From Candidatus Fukatsuia endosymbiont of Tuberolachnus salignus (GTDB lineage Bacteria; Pseudomonadota; Gammaproteobacteria; Enterobacterales; Enterobacteriaceae), in the NCBI RefSeq assembly GCF_964030845.1, contig NZ_OZ034983.1, forward strand, positions 3,010,117-3,074,116: a stretch of DNA of 64,000 bases. Reading direction: 5' to 3'. A model generated the notes under the pieces. It was not told the origin of the DNA. It searched no databases and was given only the letters and a program-made list of their open reading frames with translations. The translations under genes were made by a program, and so were the position numbers. Within the stretch, counting starts at the first letter, position 1; the number at the start of each line of letters is the position of its first letter. Positions 26,894 to 35,638 of the stretch are shown here, in pieces.

Positions 26894-28456
26894 ATGTTGT
26901 TACCTTGGCTAATTCTTATTCCCTTTATCGGTGGCCTACTATGCTGGCAGTGTGAGCGCTTTGGGACTAAAGCGCCGCGTGTGATAGCGTTGGTCGCCAT
27001 GGGGCTGACGTTGGCATTGACAGTACATTTGTTTTTACAGCGCTTTTTGTCGGAAGTCTTGTCAAGCGGTGATACATTGATTCAGCCGACAGGTTTGCCT
27101 CAATGGCAATCAGAATTTACCTTACCCTGGATCCCAAGTTTTTGCATTGAGTTTCATTTGGCTCTTGACGGTCTGTCGTTGTTGATGGTGATGCTAACCG
27201 GCTTGCTTGGTCTGTTAGCCATTCTCTGCTCGTGGCGTGAAATTCAGAGCAACCTGGGTTTTTTCCATCTGAATCTGTTATGGATCCTCGGTGCTGTGAT
27301 CGGGGTATTTCTTGCTATTGACATGTTCCTGTTTTTTTTCTTTTGGGAAATGATGTTGGTGCCAATGTACTTTCTGATCGCGTTATGGGGACATAAGGCA
27401 TCAAACGGTCAAACACGGATCACTGCGGCGACTAAATTTTTTATTTATACCCAGGCCAGTGGCTTGATCATGTTGATTGCGATCATCGCTTTGGTGTTAG
27501 TGCATTATCAGACGATGGCGGTCTGGACGTTCAACTACACATTATTGTTGCAAACACCGATGTCGCAAAGCGTAGAATACCTGTTAATGCTCGGTTTTTT
27601 TATCGCTTTTGCGGTAAAAATGCCGGTGGTGCCATTACATGGCTGGTTACCGGATGCGCACAGTCAGGCTCCGACTGCGGGTTCTGTCGATTTAGCTGGG
27701 ATTCTGTTAAAAACGGCGGCCTATGGTTTATTGCGTTTCAGTTTGCCACTGTTTCCACAGGCTTCTCATGATTTTGCGCCTATTGCCATGTGGCTTGGTG
27801 TGATAGGGATTTTTTACGGTGCCTGGATGGCGTTTTGCCAAACCGATATTAAGCGCTTGATCGCTTATACCAGTGTGTCACATATGGGTTTTGTATTGAT
27901 TGCGATTTATAGCGGCAGCCAACTCGCTTATCAAGGGGCGGTCATCCAAATGATTGCGCACGGTTTATCTGCTGCGGGTATGTTCATCATCTGTGGTCAA
28001 TTGTATGAGCGTTTACACACGCGCGATATGCGCCAGATGGGTGGCCTATGGGCGCGTATAAAATATTTGCCGGCGTTATCGCTGTTTTTTGCGATGGCGA
28101 CCCTCGGTATGCCAGGAACCGGTAATTTTATCGGTGAATTTATGATTTTGTTCGGCAGCTTCCAGGTAGTGCCGCTGATCACTGTAGTGGCGGCTTTTGG
28201 CCTCGTGTTTGCTGCGGTTTATTCTTTGGTGATGATGCAACGTACTTATTATGGAGCAGTAAAATCAAAACAAGCATTGCCGGATATGACGATAAGAGAA
28301 TGGTCAATTATCCTTCTGTTGGCGGTGCTATTAGTGCTGCTTGGATTTTATCCACAACCCATTCTTGATACCTCTTATGCCACTATGAATGATGTACAGC
28401 GATGGTTTTCAGCGCCCTTAATCTCAACGTCATTAATTTCAACTACAGGGTCGTAA
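26894..28456 (+). CDS. nuoM: NADH:quinone oxidoreductase subunit M
   Basis: 520 residues. Second antiporter-like subunit, about 14 membrane helices. Motifs: FFFFWEMMLVPMYFLIALWG with the essential Glu, AVKMPVVPLHGWLPDAHSQA with the channel Lys, and QTDIKRLIAYTSVSHMGFV. The start is preceded by GAGGGA, a usable ribosome binding site. The C-terminus is about ten residues longer than in E. coli. Confidence 0.97.
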   Translation: MLLPWLILIPFIGGLLCWQCERFGTKAPRVIALVAMGLTLALTVHLFLQRFLSEVLSSGDTLIQPTGLPQWQSEFTLPWIPSFCIEFHLALDGLSLLMVMLTGLLGLLAILCSWREIQSNLGFFHLNLLWILGAVIGVFLAIDMFLFFFFWEMMLVPMYFLIALWGHKASNGQTRITAATKFFIYTQASGLIMLIAIIALVLVHYQTMAVWTFNYTLLLQTPMSQSVEYLLMLGFFIAFAVKMPVVPLHGWLPDAHSQAPTAGSVDLAGILLKTAAYGLLRFSLPLFPQASHDFAPIAMWLGVIGIFYGAWMAFCQTDIKRLIAYTSVSHMGFVLIAIYSGSQLAYQGAVIQMIAHGLSAAGMFIICGQLYERLHTRDMRQMGGLWARIKYLPALSLFFAMATLGMPGTGNFIGEFMILFGSFQVVPLITVVAAFGLVFAAVYSLVMMQRTYYGAVKSKQALPDMTIREWSIILLLAVLLVLLGFYPQPILDTSYATMNDVQRWFSAPLISTSLISTTGS

Positions 28457-28462
28457 TTCGCG

Positions 28463-29917
28463 ATGACAATAACTTTACAACAATTGATTGCCATGCTACC
28501 GCTGTTGATCGTCGGATTAACGGTGGTGGTGGTGATGCTGTCCATTGCGTGGCGCCGTGATCACTTTGTTAACGCTACCCTGACGGTTATCGGGCTGAAT
28601 GTGGCGTTATTTTCTCTCTATTTTGTTTGGCAGATCGTACCACTGGATGTGACCTTGTTATTGCGTATTGATGGCTATTCAATGTTCTACACAGGTTTGG
28701 TATTGCTAGCAGGTCTGGCAAGTGCCACTTTTGCTTACCCGTGGTTAGCGGGTTATCCTGATAATCGCGAAGAATTTTACCTGCTGTTATTGATCGCTAC
28801 GTTGGGCGGTATTTTGTTGGTGAGTGCTAATCATCTAGCTACACTATTCCTCGGTATCGAGCTGATTTCACTGCCTTTATTTGGGTTGATCGGTTATGCC
28901 TATCGCCAAAATCGTTCATTGGAAGCGAGTATCAAATATATGTTGCTCTCGGCAGCAGCATCGTCATTTTTATTATTTGGTATGGCGCTGTTATACGCTG
29001 AATCGGGTAGTTTATCTTTTAGTGAATTGGGCAGTAGCCTAAACGATAGTCTCATACATCGACCGCTGGTCATGGCGGGGTTGAGCATGATGTTGATTGG
29101 CTTATGTTTTAAACTTTCACTGGTACCGTTTCAATTGTGGACGCCGGATGTTTATCAGGGCACACCAGCCCCGGTCTTGGCCTTTTTGGCGACGGCCAGT
29201 AAAATCGCCATCTTTGTGGTAGTCATGCGTTTGCTTCTTTATGCCCCTGCTGCTGATGATGAGGCGATGGATGTATTGTTAACGATAATGGCAATTGGTT
29301 CTATTTTGTTCGGTAATCTGATGGCGATGACGCAGAGCAATATCAAACGGTTGCTGGGTTATTCATCGATCGCACATTTGGGATATTTACTGATTACATT
29401 GATGGTGGTGCAGCCCCAACCCTCATCGGGTATTATCGGCATCTATATGACAGGGTACTTATTCAGCAATCTGGGAGCGTTTGGTGTAATTAGTCTGATG
29501 TCCAGCCCGTATAAAGGGGCGGATGCAGAGTCGTTATTTTGTTACCGTGGTTTATTTTGGCATAAGCCGATTCTGGCGGCGGTGATGACGGTGATGATGT
29601 TATCACTGGCAGGCATCCCGCTAACGCTCGGTTTTATCGGTAAGTTTTTTATTATTATCTTGGGTGTCAGTGCTCATTTATGGTGGCTGACTGGCGCGGT
29701 CGTGTTGGGTAGTGCTATTGGTTTGTATTACTATTTGCGTGTCACCGTCAGTCTATTTCTCAGTCCGCCGCAGGAATTACAACGTGATACTGTACACAAC
29801 TGGGCATTCACTGCTGCGGGAATTGTAGTGCTGATCTGTGCCATTGCGGTGCTTTTACTGGGTGTCTATCCGCAACCTTTGATTTCATTGATGCAATTTG
29901 CTCAGCCGGTGTTTTAA
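28463..29917 (+). CDS. nuoN: NADH:quinone oxidoreductase subunit N
   Basis: 484 residues, one shorter than the E. coli protein. Third antiporter-like subunit of the membrane arm. LATLFLGIELISLPLFGLIG carries the helix-5 Glu, FKLSLVPFQLWTPDVYQGTP the helix-7 Lys and HGWxPDAxxxxP-like motif, and QSNIKRLLGYSSIAHLGYLL follows. Last gene of the operon, six bases after nuoM and convergent with dnaQ; no convincing terminator hairpin is visible in the 94-base gap. Confidence 0.97.
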   Translation: MTITLQQLIAMLPLLIVGLTVVVVMLSIAWRRDHFVNATLTVIGLNVALFSLYFVWQIVPLDVTLLLRIDGYSMFYTGLVLLAGLASATFAYPWLAGYPDNREEFYLLLLIATLGGILLVSANHLATLFLGIELISLPLFGLIGYAYRQNRSLEASIKYMLLSAAASSFLLFGMALLYAESGSLSFSELGSSLNDSLIHRPLVMAGLSMMLIGLCFKLSLVPFQLWTPDVYQGTPAPVLAFLATASKIAIFVVVMRLLLYAPAADDEAMDVLLTIMAIGSILFGNLMAMTQSNIKRLLGYSSIAHLGYLLITLMVVQPQPSSGIIGIYMTGYLFSNLGAFGVISLMSSPYKGADAESLFCYRGLFWHKPILAAVMTVMMLSLAGIPLTLGFIGKFFIIILGVSAHLWWLTGAVVLGSAIGLYYYLRVTVSLFLSPPQELQRDTVHNWAFTAAGIVVLICAIAVLLLGVYPQPLISLMQFAQPVF

Positions 29918-30011
29918 ATTAGCAGATCGGTAGCGAAAATAAGCTCGTCGCGAATATCATCGGCTGTATTTAGGCAAGTGAATATTATTTACTGAAACAG
30001 ATCCTCCTCAC

Positions 30012-30773
30012 TTATTTGACAGCATCTTTATCAAATGAAGGATCACGCCACAAACATTTACCTTTTTTCGCTACTGCATCGAGTTGTGTTTCATGTTCAG
30101 CCAATTCATCAGCACTTGCATGAATAATTTTTAGTGCCGAGGTTGGGCGAATAACCGGTTTGATATCTTCTGTTGTATTTTGCGACTGCGGTTGCTGATC
30201 ACTTTCCAGCGAAAAAGAGAGCGATGTTTGCCCACCGGTCATCGCCAGATAAACGTCTGCTAAAATTTCGGCATCGAGTAACGCCCCGTGCAATGTACGT
30301 TTGGTGTTATCGATATGATAACGATCGCATAAGGCATCCAAATTATTACGTTTACCGGGAAATAAACGACGTGCCATTACTAGACTGTCGGTGATGGTAC
30401 AGAAGGTTTCGACCTTTGGAATACTCTGCTTTAACATACTGAATTCGTAATCCATAAAGCCGATATCAAAGGTTGCATTATGGATGACGAGATCGGCACC
30501 ACGAATAAAATCGAGGAACTCTTTGGCTGTATCAGCAAAGGTAGGTTTATCCGCCAGAAACTCATCACTGATGCCATGAATGGCATAGGCTTCAGGATCT
30601 ACCTGTCGATTTGGTTTTAGATAAACATGGAAGTTGTTACCTGTCAAACGCCGGTTGATCATTTCAACGGCACCAATTTCAATAATTCGATGCCCTTTGT
30701 AGTGAACTCCCAGTTTATTGAAACCCGTGGTTTCAGTATCCAAAACAATTTGTCGCGTAATGGCAGTGCTCAT
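30012..30773 (-). CDS. dnaQ: DNA polymerase III epsilon subunit (3'-5' proofreading exonuclease)
   Basis: 253 residues. DEDDh exonuclease of the replicative polymerase core. ExoI VLDTETTGFNK, ExoII VIHNATFDIGFMDYEF and ExoIII HGALLDAEILADVYLAM supply the catalytic acids and histidine. The C-terminal tail binds the alpha subunit. In E. coli dnaQ and rnhA are adjacent and divergent; here about 1.4 kb of inserted DNA separates them, and a copy of the first codons and upstream region of dnaQ recurs next to rnhA. Confidence 0.96.
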   Translation of the reverse strand: MSTAITRQIVLDTETTGFNKLGVHYKGHRIIEIGAVEMINRRLTGNNFHVYLKPNRQVDPEAYAIHGISDEFLADKPTFADTAKEFLDFIRGADLVIHNATFDIGFMDYEFSMLKQSIPKVETFCTITDSLVMARRLFPGKRNNLDALCDRYHIDNTKRTLHGALLDAEILADVYLAMTGGQTSLSFSLESDQQPQSQNTTEDIKPVIRPTSALKIIHASADELAEHETQLDAVAKKGKCLWRDPSFDKDAVK

Positions 30774-30812
30774 AGTAGGTACTCATGTCAGACTTAAGGT
30801 TCTAAATAGACA
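30728..30812. repeat. Direct repeat of the dnaQ 5' end, copy 1 (native)
   Basis: Covers the first ~15 codons of dnaQ and its upstream bases (TGGTTTCAGTATCC ... GACTTAAGG). It repeats with roughly ten differences at 32097-32181, in the same orientation, just upstream of rnhA. The two copies bracket the inserted segment with the IS256 relic and the coiled-coil gene. Confidence 0.85.
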
Positions 30813-30821
30813 GTAAGAATC

Positions 30822-30966
30822 GAGCTTATACCCGATTCTGTGTAACTGCCCGTTTGTCGTAGATTGAGTCAAGCGTTCAGGGTGTCAATCATAAAGTGAT
30901 TTAATGCCATGCGCCAGTTTTGTACCAGTATGATCCATTTTTGTGATACTGATTCTATTACTAGGA
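30822..30966 (-). mobile_element. IS256-family element, terminal fragment
   Basis: GAGCTTATACCCGATTCTG and the following TGTAACTGCC match the terminal inverted repeat of the complete IS256 element at 39375-40717. The next ~115 bases match its transposase 3' end (TTCAGGGTGTCAATCATAAAG; GCGCCAGTTTTGTACCAG), with several substitutions. Only this end remains. Confidence 0.8.
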
Positions 30967-31086
30967 GAATGAACTTTCACTTCTGGTTACTCGCCCCTGC
31001 TGTATCGGGGAGAGGACCTGAACGTTCTTTTAGACACAGTTTCTTTCCTGATTTTTTCAACTTCTTCCCCGATTCTTTCAACTTTT

Positions 31087-31869
31087 TCAGAGAATATGGT
31101 GGCACTCTCTCTCTCTTTCTGCTTTTTGAATATTATTTTTAAGATCCTCTAAATGTTCACCTATCTTGTCCAATATTTTTTCTACGTTTCCTGTGTTTGA
31201 AGCTGACTCGATGATTTTACTTCTATGTTCTTGCATATTACCTTCAAGCGCTTTTAAGCAGCTATCTGTCTTCAAGCGTTTCTCTGCGTCTTTTTTGTTT
31301 GAAGCTGACTTGGTGATTATATTTTTATATTTTTGAATGTTGTCTTTAGTAGTTAAGTATTTATCTACCATTGTTTTATCTGCCGCTTCTTCATTTACCA
31401 ATCTTTTCTTTTCTATTTCTATATTTGCGGAGCTATTTTGAGCACGAACACCATGTTCATCGGCTGATTTGGCATGTTTATTGGCTAATTCAGCCAGTTG
31501 TTTTGCCTCGGCGACTGATTTTGCATGAGGAGTACGTCCTTGTTCGGTTAGAGTATTAAGATATTCTTTAATACGTGTGACAACTCCGTTTGCAATAAGG
31601 CCTCTTCCTTTGGCGGCTGCTGCAGTAGAAATTGAGGATTTGATTACCATTTCGTGCCTAGGCAGAACGGGCCTTCCATACTTATCTGTCTTTGTGGGTT
31701 CCGAAGTGAAGGATTCTAGTCTAGCGTCAAGTTTTTCTTGAAATTTCTTTAGAGCCTTCGGATTTACACGAGTAATGTTTTGTGTAGGGCTGAATGAAGT
31801 ATTAGTAGCTTGTGCCTGTGCTATTTTTTTTCTTGAGGAGATAGCTCTTTCCCTATCCGGGTCTTCCAA
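31087..31869 (-). CDS. Hypothetical coiled-coil protein inserted between dnaQ and rnhA
   Basis: 260 residues, no family recognised. Mostly charged with long predicted alpha-helical coiled coils from residue ~100 to the end (VAEAKQLAELANKHAKSADE; IEIEKKRLVNEEAADK; KNIITKSASNKKDAEKRLK). The motif ASNKKDAEKRL / ASNTGNVEKIL recurs about every 38 residues. The N-terminus is basic and Ser/Thr-rich, with no signal peptide or membrane helix. The first residues (MEDPDRERAISSRK) have no clear Shine-Dalgarno. The cargo lies inside a duplication of the dnaQ upstream region next to an IS256 relic, so it was probably acquired. Possible roles include a secreted effector or structural protein; nothing in the sequence decides. 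Confidence 0.5.
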   Translation of the reverse strand: MEDPDRERAISSRKKIAQAQATNTSFSPTQNITRVNPKALKKFQEKLDARLESFTSEPTKTDKYGRPVLPRHEMVIKSSISTAAAAKGRGLIANGVVTRIKEYLNTLTEQGRTPHAKSVAEAKQLAELANKHAKSADEHGVRAQNSSANIEIEKKRLVNEEAADKTMVDKYLTTKDNIQKYKNIITKSASNKKDAEKRLKTDSCLKALEGNMQEHRSKIIESASNTGNVEKILDKIGEHLEDLKNNIQKAERERECHHIL

Positions 31870-32096
31870 ATGTTCAATACCTGGCCGAAATTCTGAACGC
31901 CTGTATTCATAAATATTACCTTGTGATTATTAAGAATAATTAATTGGGTTAAATAGATTATTTTTACCGGCGAAAATATTATCTTTTGTTTTATTTTTAC
32001 AATATTAAAAAACGCTCATTAAATAAAACAAGTCTTAACTTTTTAAATAATTAAATTTCTTTACTTATTTATACAAAACTTAATTATTCAGACTCA
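31870..32096. other. AT-rich intergenic region upstream of the coiled-coil gene
   Basis: Very AT-rich, no coding signal in either direction. It should contain the promoter of the coiled-coil gene on the reverse strand, but no clear -35/-10 pair stands out against the AT background. Confidence 0.4.
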
Positions 32097-32181
32097 TGGT
32101 TTCAGTATCCAAAACAATTTTTCGGGTAATTGCAGGTGCTCATGGTAGGTACTTATGTCAGACTTAAGGTTTAAATAGAGA
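32097..32181. repeat. Direct repeat of the dnaQ 5' end, copy 2 (orphan)
   Basis: Second copy of the sequence at 30728-30812, about 88 percent identical by eye. It contains the antisense of a truncated dnaQ start (codons for MSTAI.. changed) and the former dnaQ-rnhA intergenic bases, leading into rnhA at 32199. It cannot encode a useful peptide but may still supply the rnhA promoter. Confidence 0.85.
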
Positions 32182-32198
32182 GTCAAGGTCTATCAGAA

Positions 32199-32663
32199 AT
32201 GCGTAAACAGGTAGAAATTTTTACCGATGGTTCATGTCTTGGTAATCCAGGTCGTGGTGGTTATGGCGCAATTTTGCGTTATAAACAGTATGAAAAAACT
32301 TTCAGTGGCGGTTATCATTTGACCACGAACAACCGTATGGAGTTGATGGCAGCCATTATCGCTCTTGAAGCGTTGACATCATCCTGTGAAGTGAGGCTCA
32401 GTACCGACAGTCAATATGTCCGTCAAGGCATCAGCCAATGGATCCATAATTGGAAAAAACGTGGTTGGAGAACGACTAACCGTACCGCGGTAAAAAATGT
32501 CGATTTATGGCAACGGCTAGATAGTGCGATTCAACATCATCAAGTGACTTGGATATGGGTAAAAGGTCATGCCGGTCATCTAGAAAATGAACGCTGTGAT
32601 GAGCTAGCCCGGATCGCAGCCAATACCCCAACTGAAGACGATATTGGTTATCGACCTGAATAG
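32199..32663 (+). CDS. rnhA: Ribonuclease HI
   Basis: 154 residues, the usual length. Degrades the RNA strand of RNA-DNA hybrids. Catalytic acids are seen in EIFTDGSCLGNPG (Asp), TTNNRMELMAA (Glu), LSTDSQYVRQG (Asp) and ENERCDELARIAA (Asp), with the basic protrusion KKRGWRTTNR. Transcribed away from dnaQ as in E. coli and convergent with yafS, with a gap of only eight bases. Confidence 0.97.
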   Translation: MRKQVEIFTDGSCLGNPGRGGYGAILRYKQYEKTFSGGYHLTTNNRMELMAAIIALEALTSSCEVRLSTDSQYVRQGISQWIHNWKKRGWRTTNRTAVKNVDLWQRLDSAIQHHQVTWIWVKGHAGHLENERCDELARIAANTPTEDDIGYRPE

Positions 32664-32671
32664 CCGCTAAA

Positions 32672-33391
32672 TTAAGGTGGATTACGATAACTTTTCGTGG
32701 CGCCTAGTGCCCGATTAAACCAAGGTTTAGCTGTGGCGAATTTCATCGGATTAAATGTGAGTGGCAACCTGCGTTTACGGGCAATAATCAGGCTAACACA
32801 ACCTAATGCGGGGAGATGAGTATTGATAAAACCTCCGCCCTGTTTATGCCATGGCAACACGTGGAAACGGGATTGATGCATCACCTGATAGTTAAGCAAA
32901 CCAAGCCAATCAAGCACGCGCATTTGCGTAAACATTCTGCTGGTATAAGGTTGACGCTGACGTAATATCGGCAGTAATTTACCCATTCCTAATAAACTTA
33001 ACGGGTTAAAATGACTGATTACCAACCAGCCATCGTCGACTAGTACACGATCAAGCTCGCGTAAAATACTATGAGGATCAATGCAATAGTTTAAAGTATG
33101 TGCCAGCAGAATAGCATCCACTGACTTTTCAGCAAAAGGTAATTGATAGGGACTGGCAAGTATTTGTACAGCCCGACCTTGTTCAGCGATACTGACTTGA
33201 TGGGTGATAGTGCATTGGTCACTGGTGATCTCAGTACTGAGATTGCCGATTTTTAGCAAATGAAAACCAAAAAATTTTGGCCACCAAGGCTGCATTTTCT
33301 GTTCAATAGCAGAACGGTAATATTCTCCCCACGGGAGTTCGCTCCAGGATTCGGGTGCATGAATCTTCAGGCATAATTGCGCAGGCTTCAT
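32672..33391 (-). CDS. yafS: SAM-dependent methyltransferase YafS
   Basis: 239 residues. Class I methyltransferase fold of the Methyltransf_11 type: QILASPYQLPFAEKSVDAIL is the acidic/hydrophobic loop after strand 3, and LAHTLNYCIDPHSILREL and LVDDGWLVISHFNPLSLLG are the post-motif strands. The substrate is unknown in the family. Lies between rnhA and gloB, the place it holds in E. coli. The N-terminal motif I glycines are not obvious, so SAM binding is inferred from overall similarity. Confidence 0.85.
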   Translation of the reverse strand: MKPAQLCLKIHAPESWSELPWGEYYRSAIEQKMQPWWPKFFGFHLLKIGNLSTEITSDQCTITHQVSIAEQGRAVQILASPYQLPFAEKSVDAILLAHTLNYCIDPHSILRELDRVLVDDGWLVISHFNPLSLLGMGKLLPILRQRQPYTSRMFTQMRVLDWLGLLNYQVMHQSRFHVLPWHKQGGGFINTHLPALGCVSLIIARKRRLPLTFNPMKFATAKPWFNRALGATKSYRNPP

Positions 33392-33429
33392 GTTTTATTA
33401 TCTTCTATCAAAAGGTTAGTGAGTATCGT

Positions 33430-34185
33430 ATGGATCTTATTAGTGTTCCGGCATTACAAGACAATTACATTTGGTTATTAGCAGATACGCAAGCACATTG
33501 TGTGATTATCGACCCGGGAGAAGCGGCGCCTGTTTTCACGGCATTAACTGAGCAACAGCTAACAGCTGATGCGATTTTACTGACACATCATCATTATGAT
33601 CATCTTGATGGTGTCGTCGAGTTGCTTAGACGTTTTCCGGGCTTACCAGTATACGGACCACAAGAAACCGCCGATAAAGGTGCGACTGTTCTGGTTAAGG
33701 AAGGGGATGACCTGACTATTGGCAGTCAGAATTTCTCGATTATCGCCGTTCCAGGGCACACTCTAGGTCATATCGCATATTATAACGCTCCTTATCTTTT
33801 TTGTGGGGATACGCTGTTTTCTGCGGGTTGCGGCCGCTTATTTGAAGGCACTTGCGATCAAATGTATGCGTCGATTCAAAAAATCATGCAATTGCCTGAC
33901 GATACTCTAATCTGCTCAGCACATGAGTATACGCTCTCAAACCTGGCTTTTGCTCGTTCAATTTTACCTCAAGATCGAAAAATTGAAACATATCAACAAC
34001 ACATTGAGCAATTACGGGCGAAAAATCAACCCAGTTTGCCGACAACTTTACAGCTAGAACGTGAAATAAATGTTTTTTTACGCTGTAGTGACATTGAGTT
34101 ACAAAAAAAAGTGGGGATTACACCGTATTCCACTTCCTTTTCTTCAATTTTTTCTGCCTTACGAGTCATGAAAGATCGTTTTTGA
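33430..34185 (+). CDS. gloB: Hydroxyacylglutathione hydrolase (glyoxalase II)
   Basis: 251 residues from the ATG at 33430, giving MDLISVPALQDNYIW as in E. coli; the longer frame from 33355 overlaps the divergent yafS. Metallo-beta-lactamase fold with the metal-binding motif THHHYDHLDG, plus GHTLGHI and FCGDTLFSAGCGRLFEGT. Cleaves S-lactoylglutathione to D-lactate and glutathione in methylglyoxal detoxification. Its end overlaps the open frame of mltD, but the likely mltD start is 80 bases downstream. Confidence 0.95.
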   Translation: MDLISVPALQDNYIWLLADTQAHCVIIDPGEAAPVFTALTEQQLTADAILLTHHHYDHLDGVVELLRRFPGLPVYGPQETADKGATVLVKEGDDLTIGSQNFSIIAVPGHTLGHIAYYNAPYLFCGDTLFSAGCGRLFEGTCDQMYASIQKIMQLPDDTLICSAHEYTLSNLAFARSILPQDRKIETYQQHIEQLRAKNQPSLPTTLQLEREINVFLRCSDIELQKKVGITPYSTSFSSIFSALRVMKDRF

Positions 34186-34265
34186 AGCTTTTTGTTGTGT
34201 TATTTGTCAGAGTAAAGTACTATCGCTCACCTTTTAACCAACTAGATAGAGGTATTAAGACGTCG

Positions 34266-35519
34266 ATGAAGACTAAAGCGATATTTCTCGCCTCGGTCTT
34301 GCTTGTAGGGTGCCAAACGTCCAAGCTTGGCAAACAGGTTCCCGTACAGCATGCACAGAGTTTGTCTTCAGCAAATATAGAAAATGAAGCAGGAAGATAT
34401 ACAGATACCAGCCGAGAGAGCTCGGTACGATCGGCTAACAATAGCTTTTCGCAAAAGAATCTGTGGGGCTTTATTAGTAACGAGCTGAAGATAAAAGTTC
34501 AGGACAATGCTTTGATCCTTGAGCAAAGACAAAAATATTTAAAAAGTAAGAGCGATCTCCACGATGTAATGGTACGAGCAGAGCCTTATCTGCACCTGAT
34601 TGTATCGCAGATTAAGAAACGTAATATTCCAATGGAATTGGTGCTGATACCCATAGTGGAGAGTGCTTTTGATCCAAGGGCTACCTCATCTGCCAATGCT
34701 GCAGGGCTATGGCAAATAGTACCTAGTACTGGGTTGTATTATGGTTTGAAACAAAATCAGGGGTACGATGGTCGCCGTGATGTATTGGCTTCGACCAACG
34801 CTGCGCTTGATTTGATGCAGAATTTGAACGATACCTTTAATGGTGATTGGTTGCTCACTGTGGCTGCTTATAACAGTGGTGAAGGTCGGGTTCGACAAGC
34901 AATAAAAGCCAATAAGGCACAGGGTAAACGGCTTAATTTTTGGGCGTTATCACTTCCTCGTCAAACCTCTGTTTATGTGCCCAAAATGCTTGCTCTAAGT
35001 GACATCATCAAAAACCATAAAGAGTACGGTTTCAATTTGCCGGAAACGAGTGAAAAAAATGGGTTAGCCCGTGTTGATGTTGGACAACAGATGAAGCTCA
35101 CTCGAGCGGCTGAGATGTCAGGTTTATCGCTGGCTCGTCTGAAATCCTATAACGCGGGATATAAACGCAATGTGACAGCCTCTCCCTATTACATTATGTT
35201 GCCTAAGTCCCATGCTGTACAATTTAGAAATTCACTGGCAGAGGCTAGATTTACAGGAGTTCAGTCCACTCAGTTGGCGAAAAACAGTACCAGTTCTTTG
35301 AAGGTAAGAAAAAGACTACAGCTTGCAAACAGTACTGGTGGCAATAGCGTTACCTATCAGGTTCGTAGAGGTGATTCAGTTGCTAGTATTGCCAAACGTC
35401 ATGGCATCAACGCCAAAGATGTAATGCGATGGAATTCGGTAGTCAGTCAGTCAAACAGTTTACGGCCAGGTTTAGAATTGACGTTGTTTGTAAACGACAA
35501 AGCAAACCCGGATAGCTGA
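34266..35519 (+). CDS. mltD: Membrane-bound lytic murein transglycosylase D
   Basis: 417 residues from the ATG at 34266, chosen because it gives a lipoprotein signal peptide (MKTKAIFLASVLLVGCQTS, lipobox LVGC). The SLT domain has the catalytic Glu in LIPIVESAFDPRATS, then AAGLWQIVPSTG and LLTVAAYNSGEGRVRQA. Only one LysM repeat is visible at the C-terminus (TYQVRRGDSVASIAKRHGI), whereas E. coli MltD has two and is about 35 residues longer; the second was probably lost. Cleaves peptidoglycan glycan strands in the outer-membrane-facing periplasm. Confidence 0.92.
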   Translation: MKTKAIFLASVLLVGCQTSKLGKQVPVQHAQSLSSANIENEAGRYTDTSRESSVRSANNSFSQKNLWGFISNELKIKVQDNALILEQRQKYLKSKSDLHDVMVRAEPYLHLIVSQIKKRNIPMELVLIPIVESAFDPRATSSANAAGLWQIVPSTGLYYGLKQNQGYDGRRDVLASTNAALDLMQNLNDTFNGDWLLTVAAYNSGEGRVRQAIKANKAQGKRLNFWALSLPRQTSVYVPKMLALSDIIKNHKEYGFNLPETSEKNGLARVDVGQQMKLTRAAEMSGLSLARLKSYNAGYKRNVTASPYYIMLPKSHAVQFRNSLAEARFTGVQSTQLAKNSTSSLKVRKRLQLANSTGGNSVTYQVRRGDSVASIAKRHGINAKDVMRWNSVVSQSNSLRPGLELTLFVNDKANPDS

Positions 35520-35638
35520 GATCATGAGTCACCGTCCGTTACTCTATGCTACCGTCGTACAATCCTCTGATATGAGTGTATGTCTTGATTGTGGTATAGT
35601 TTTGATCACGATTATTGGTAACGGAACAGACAAGTAGC

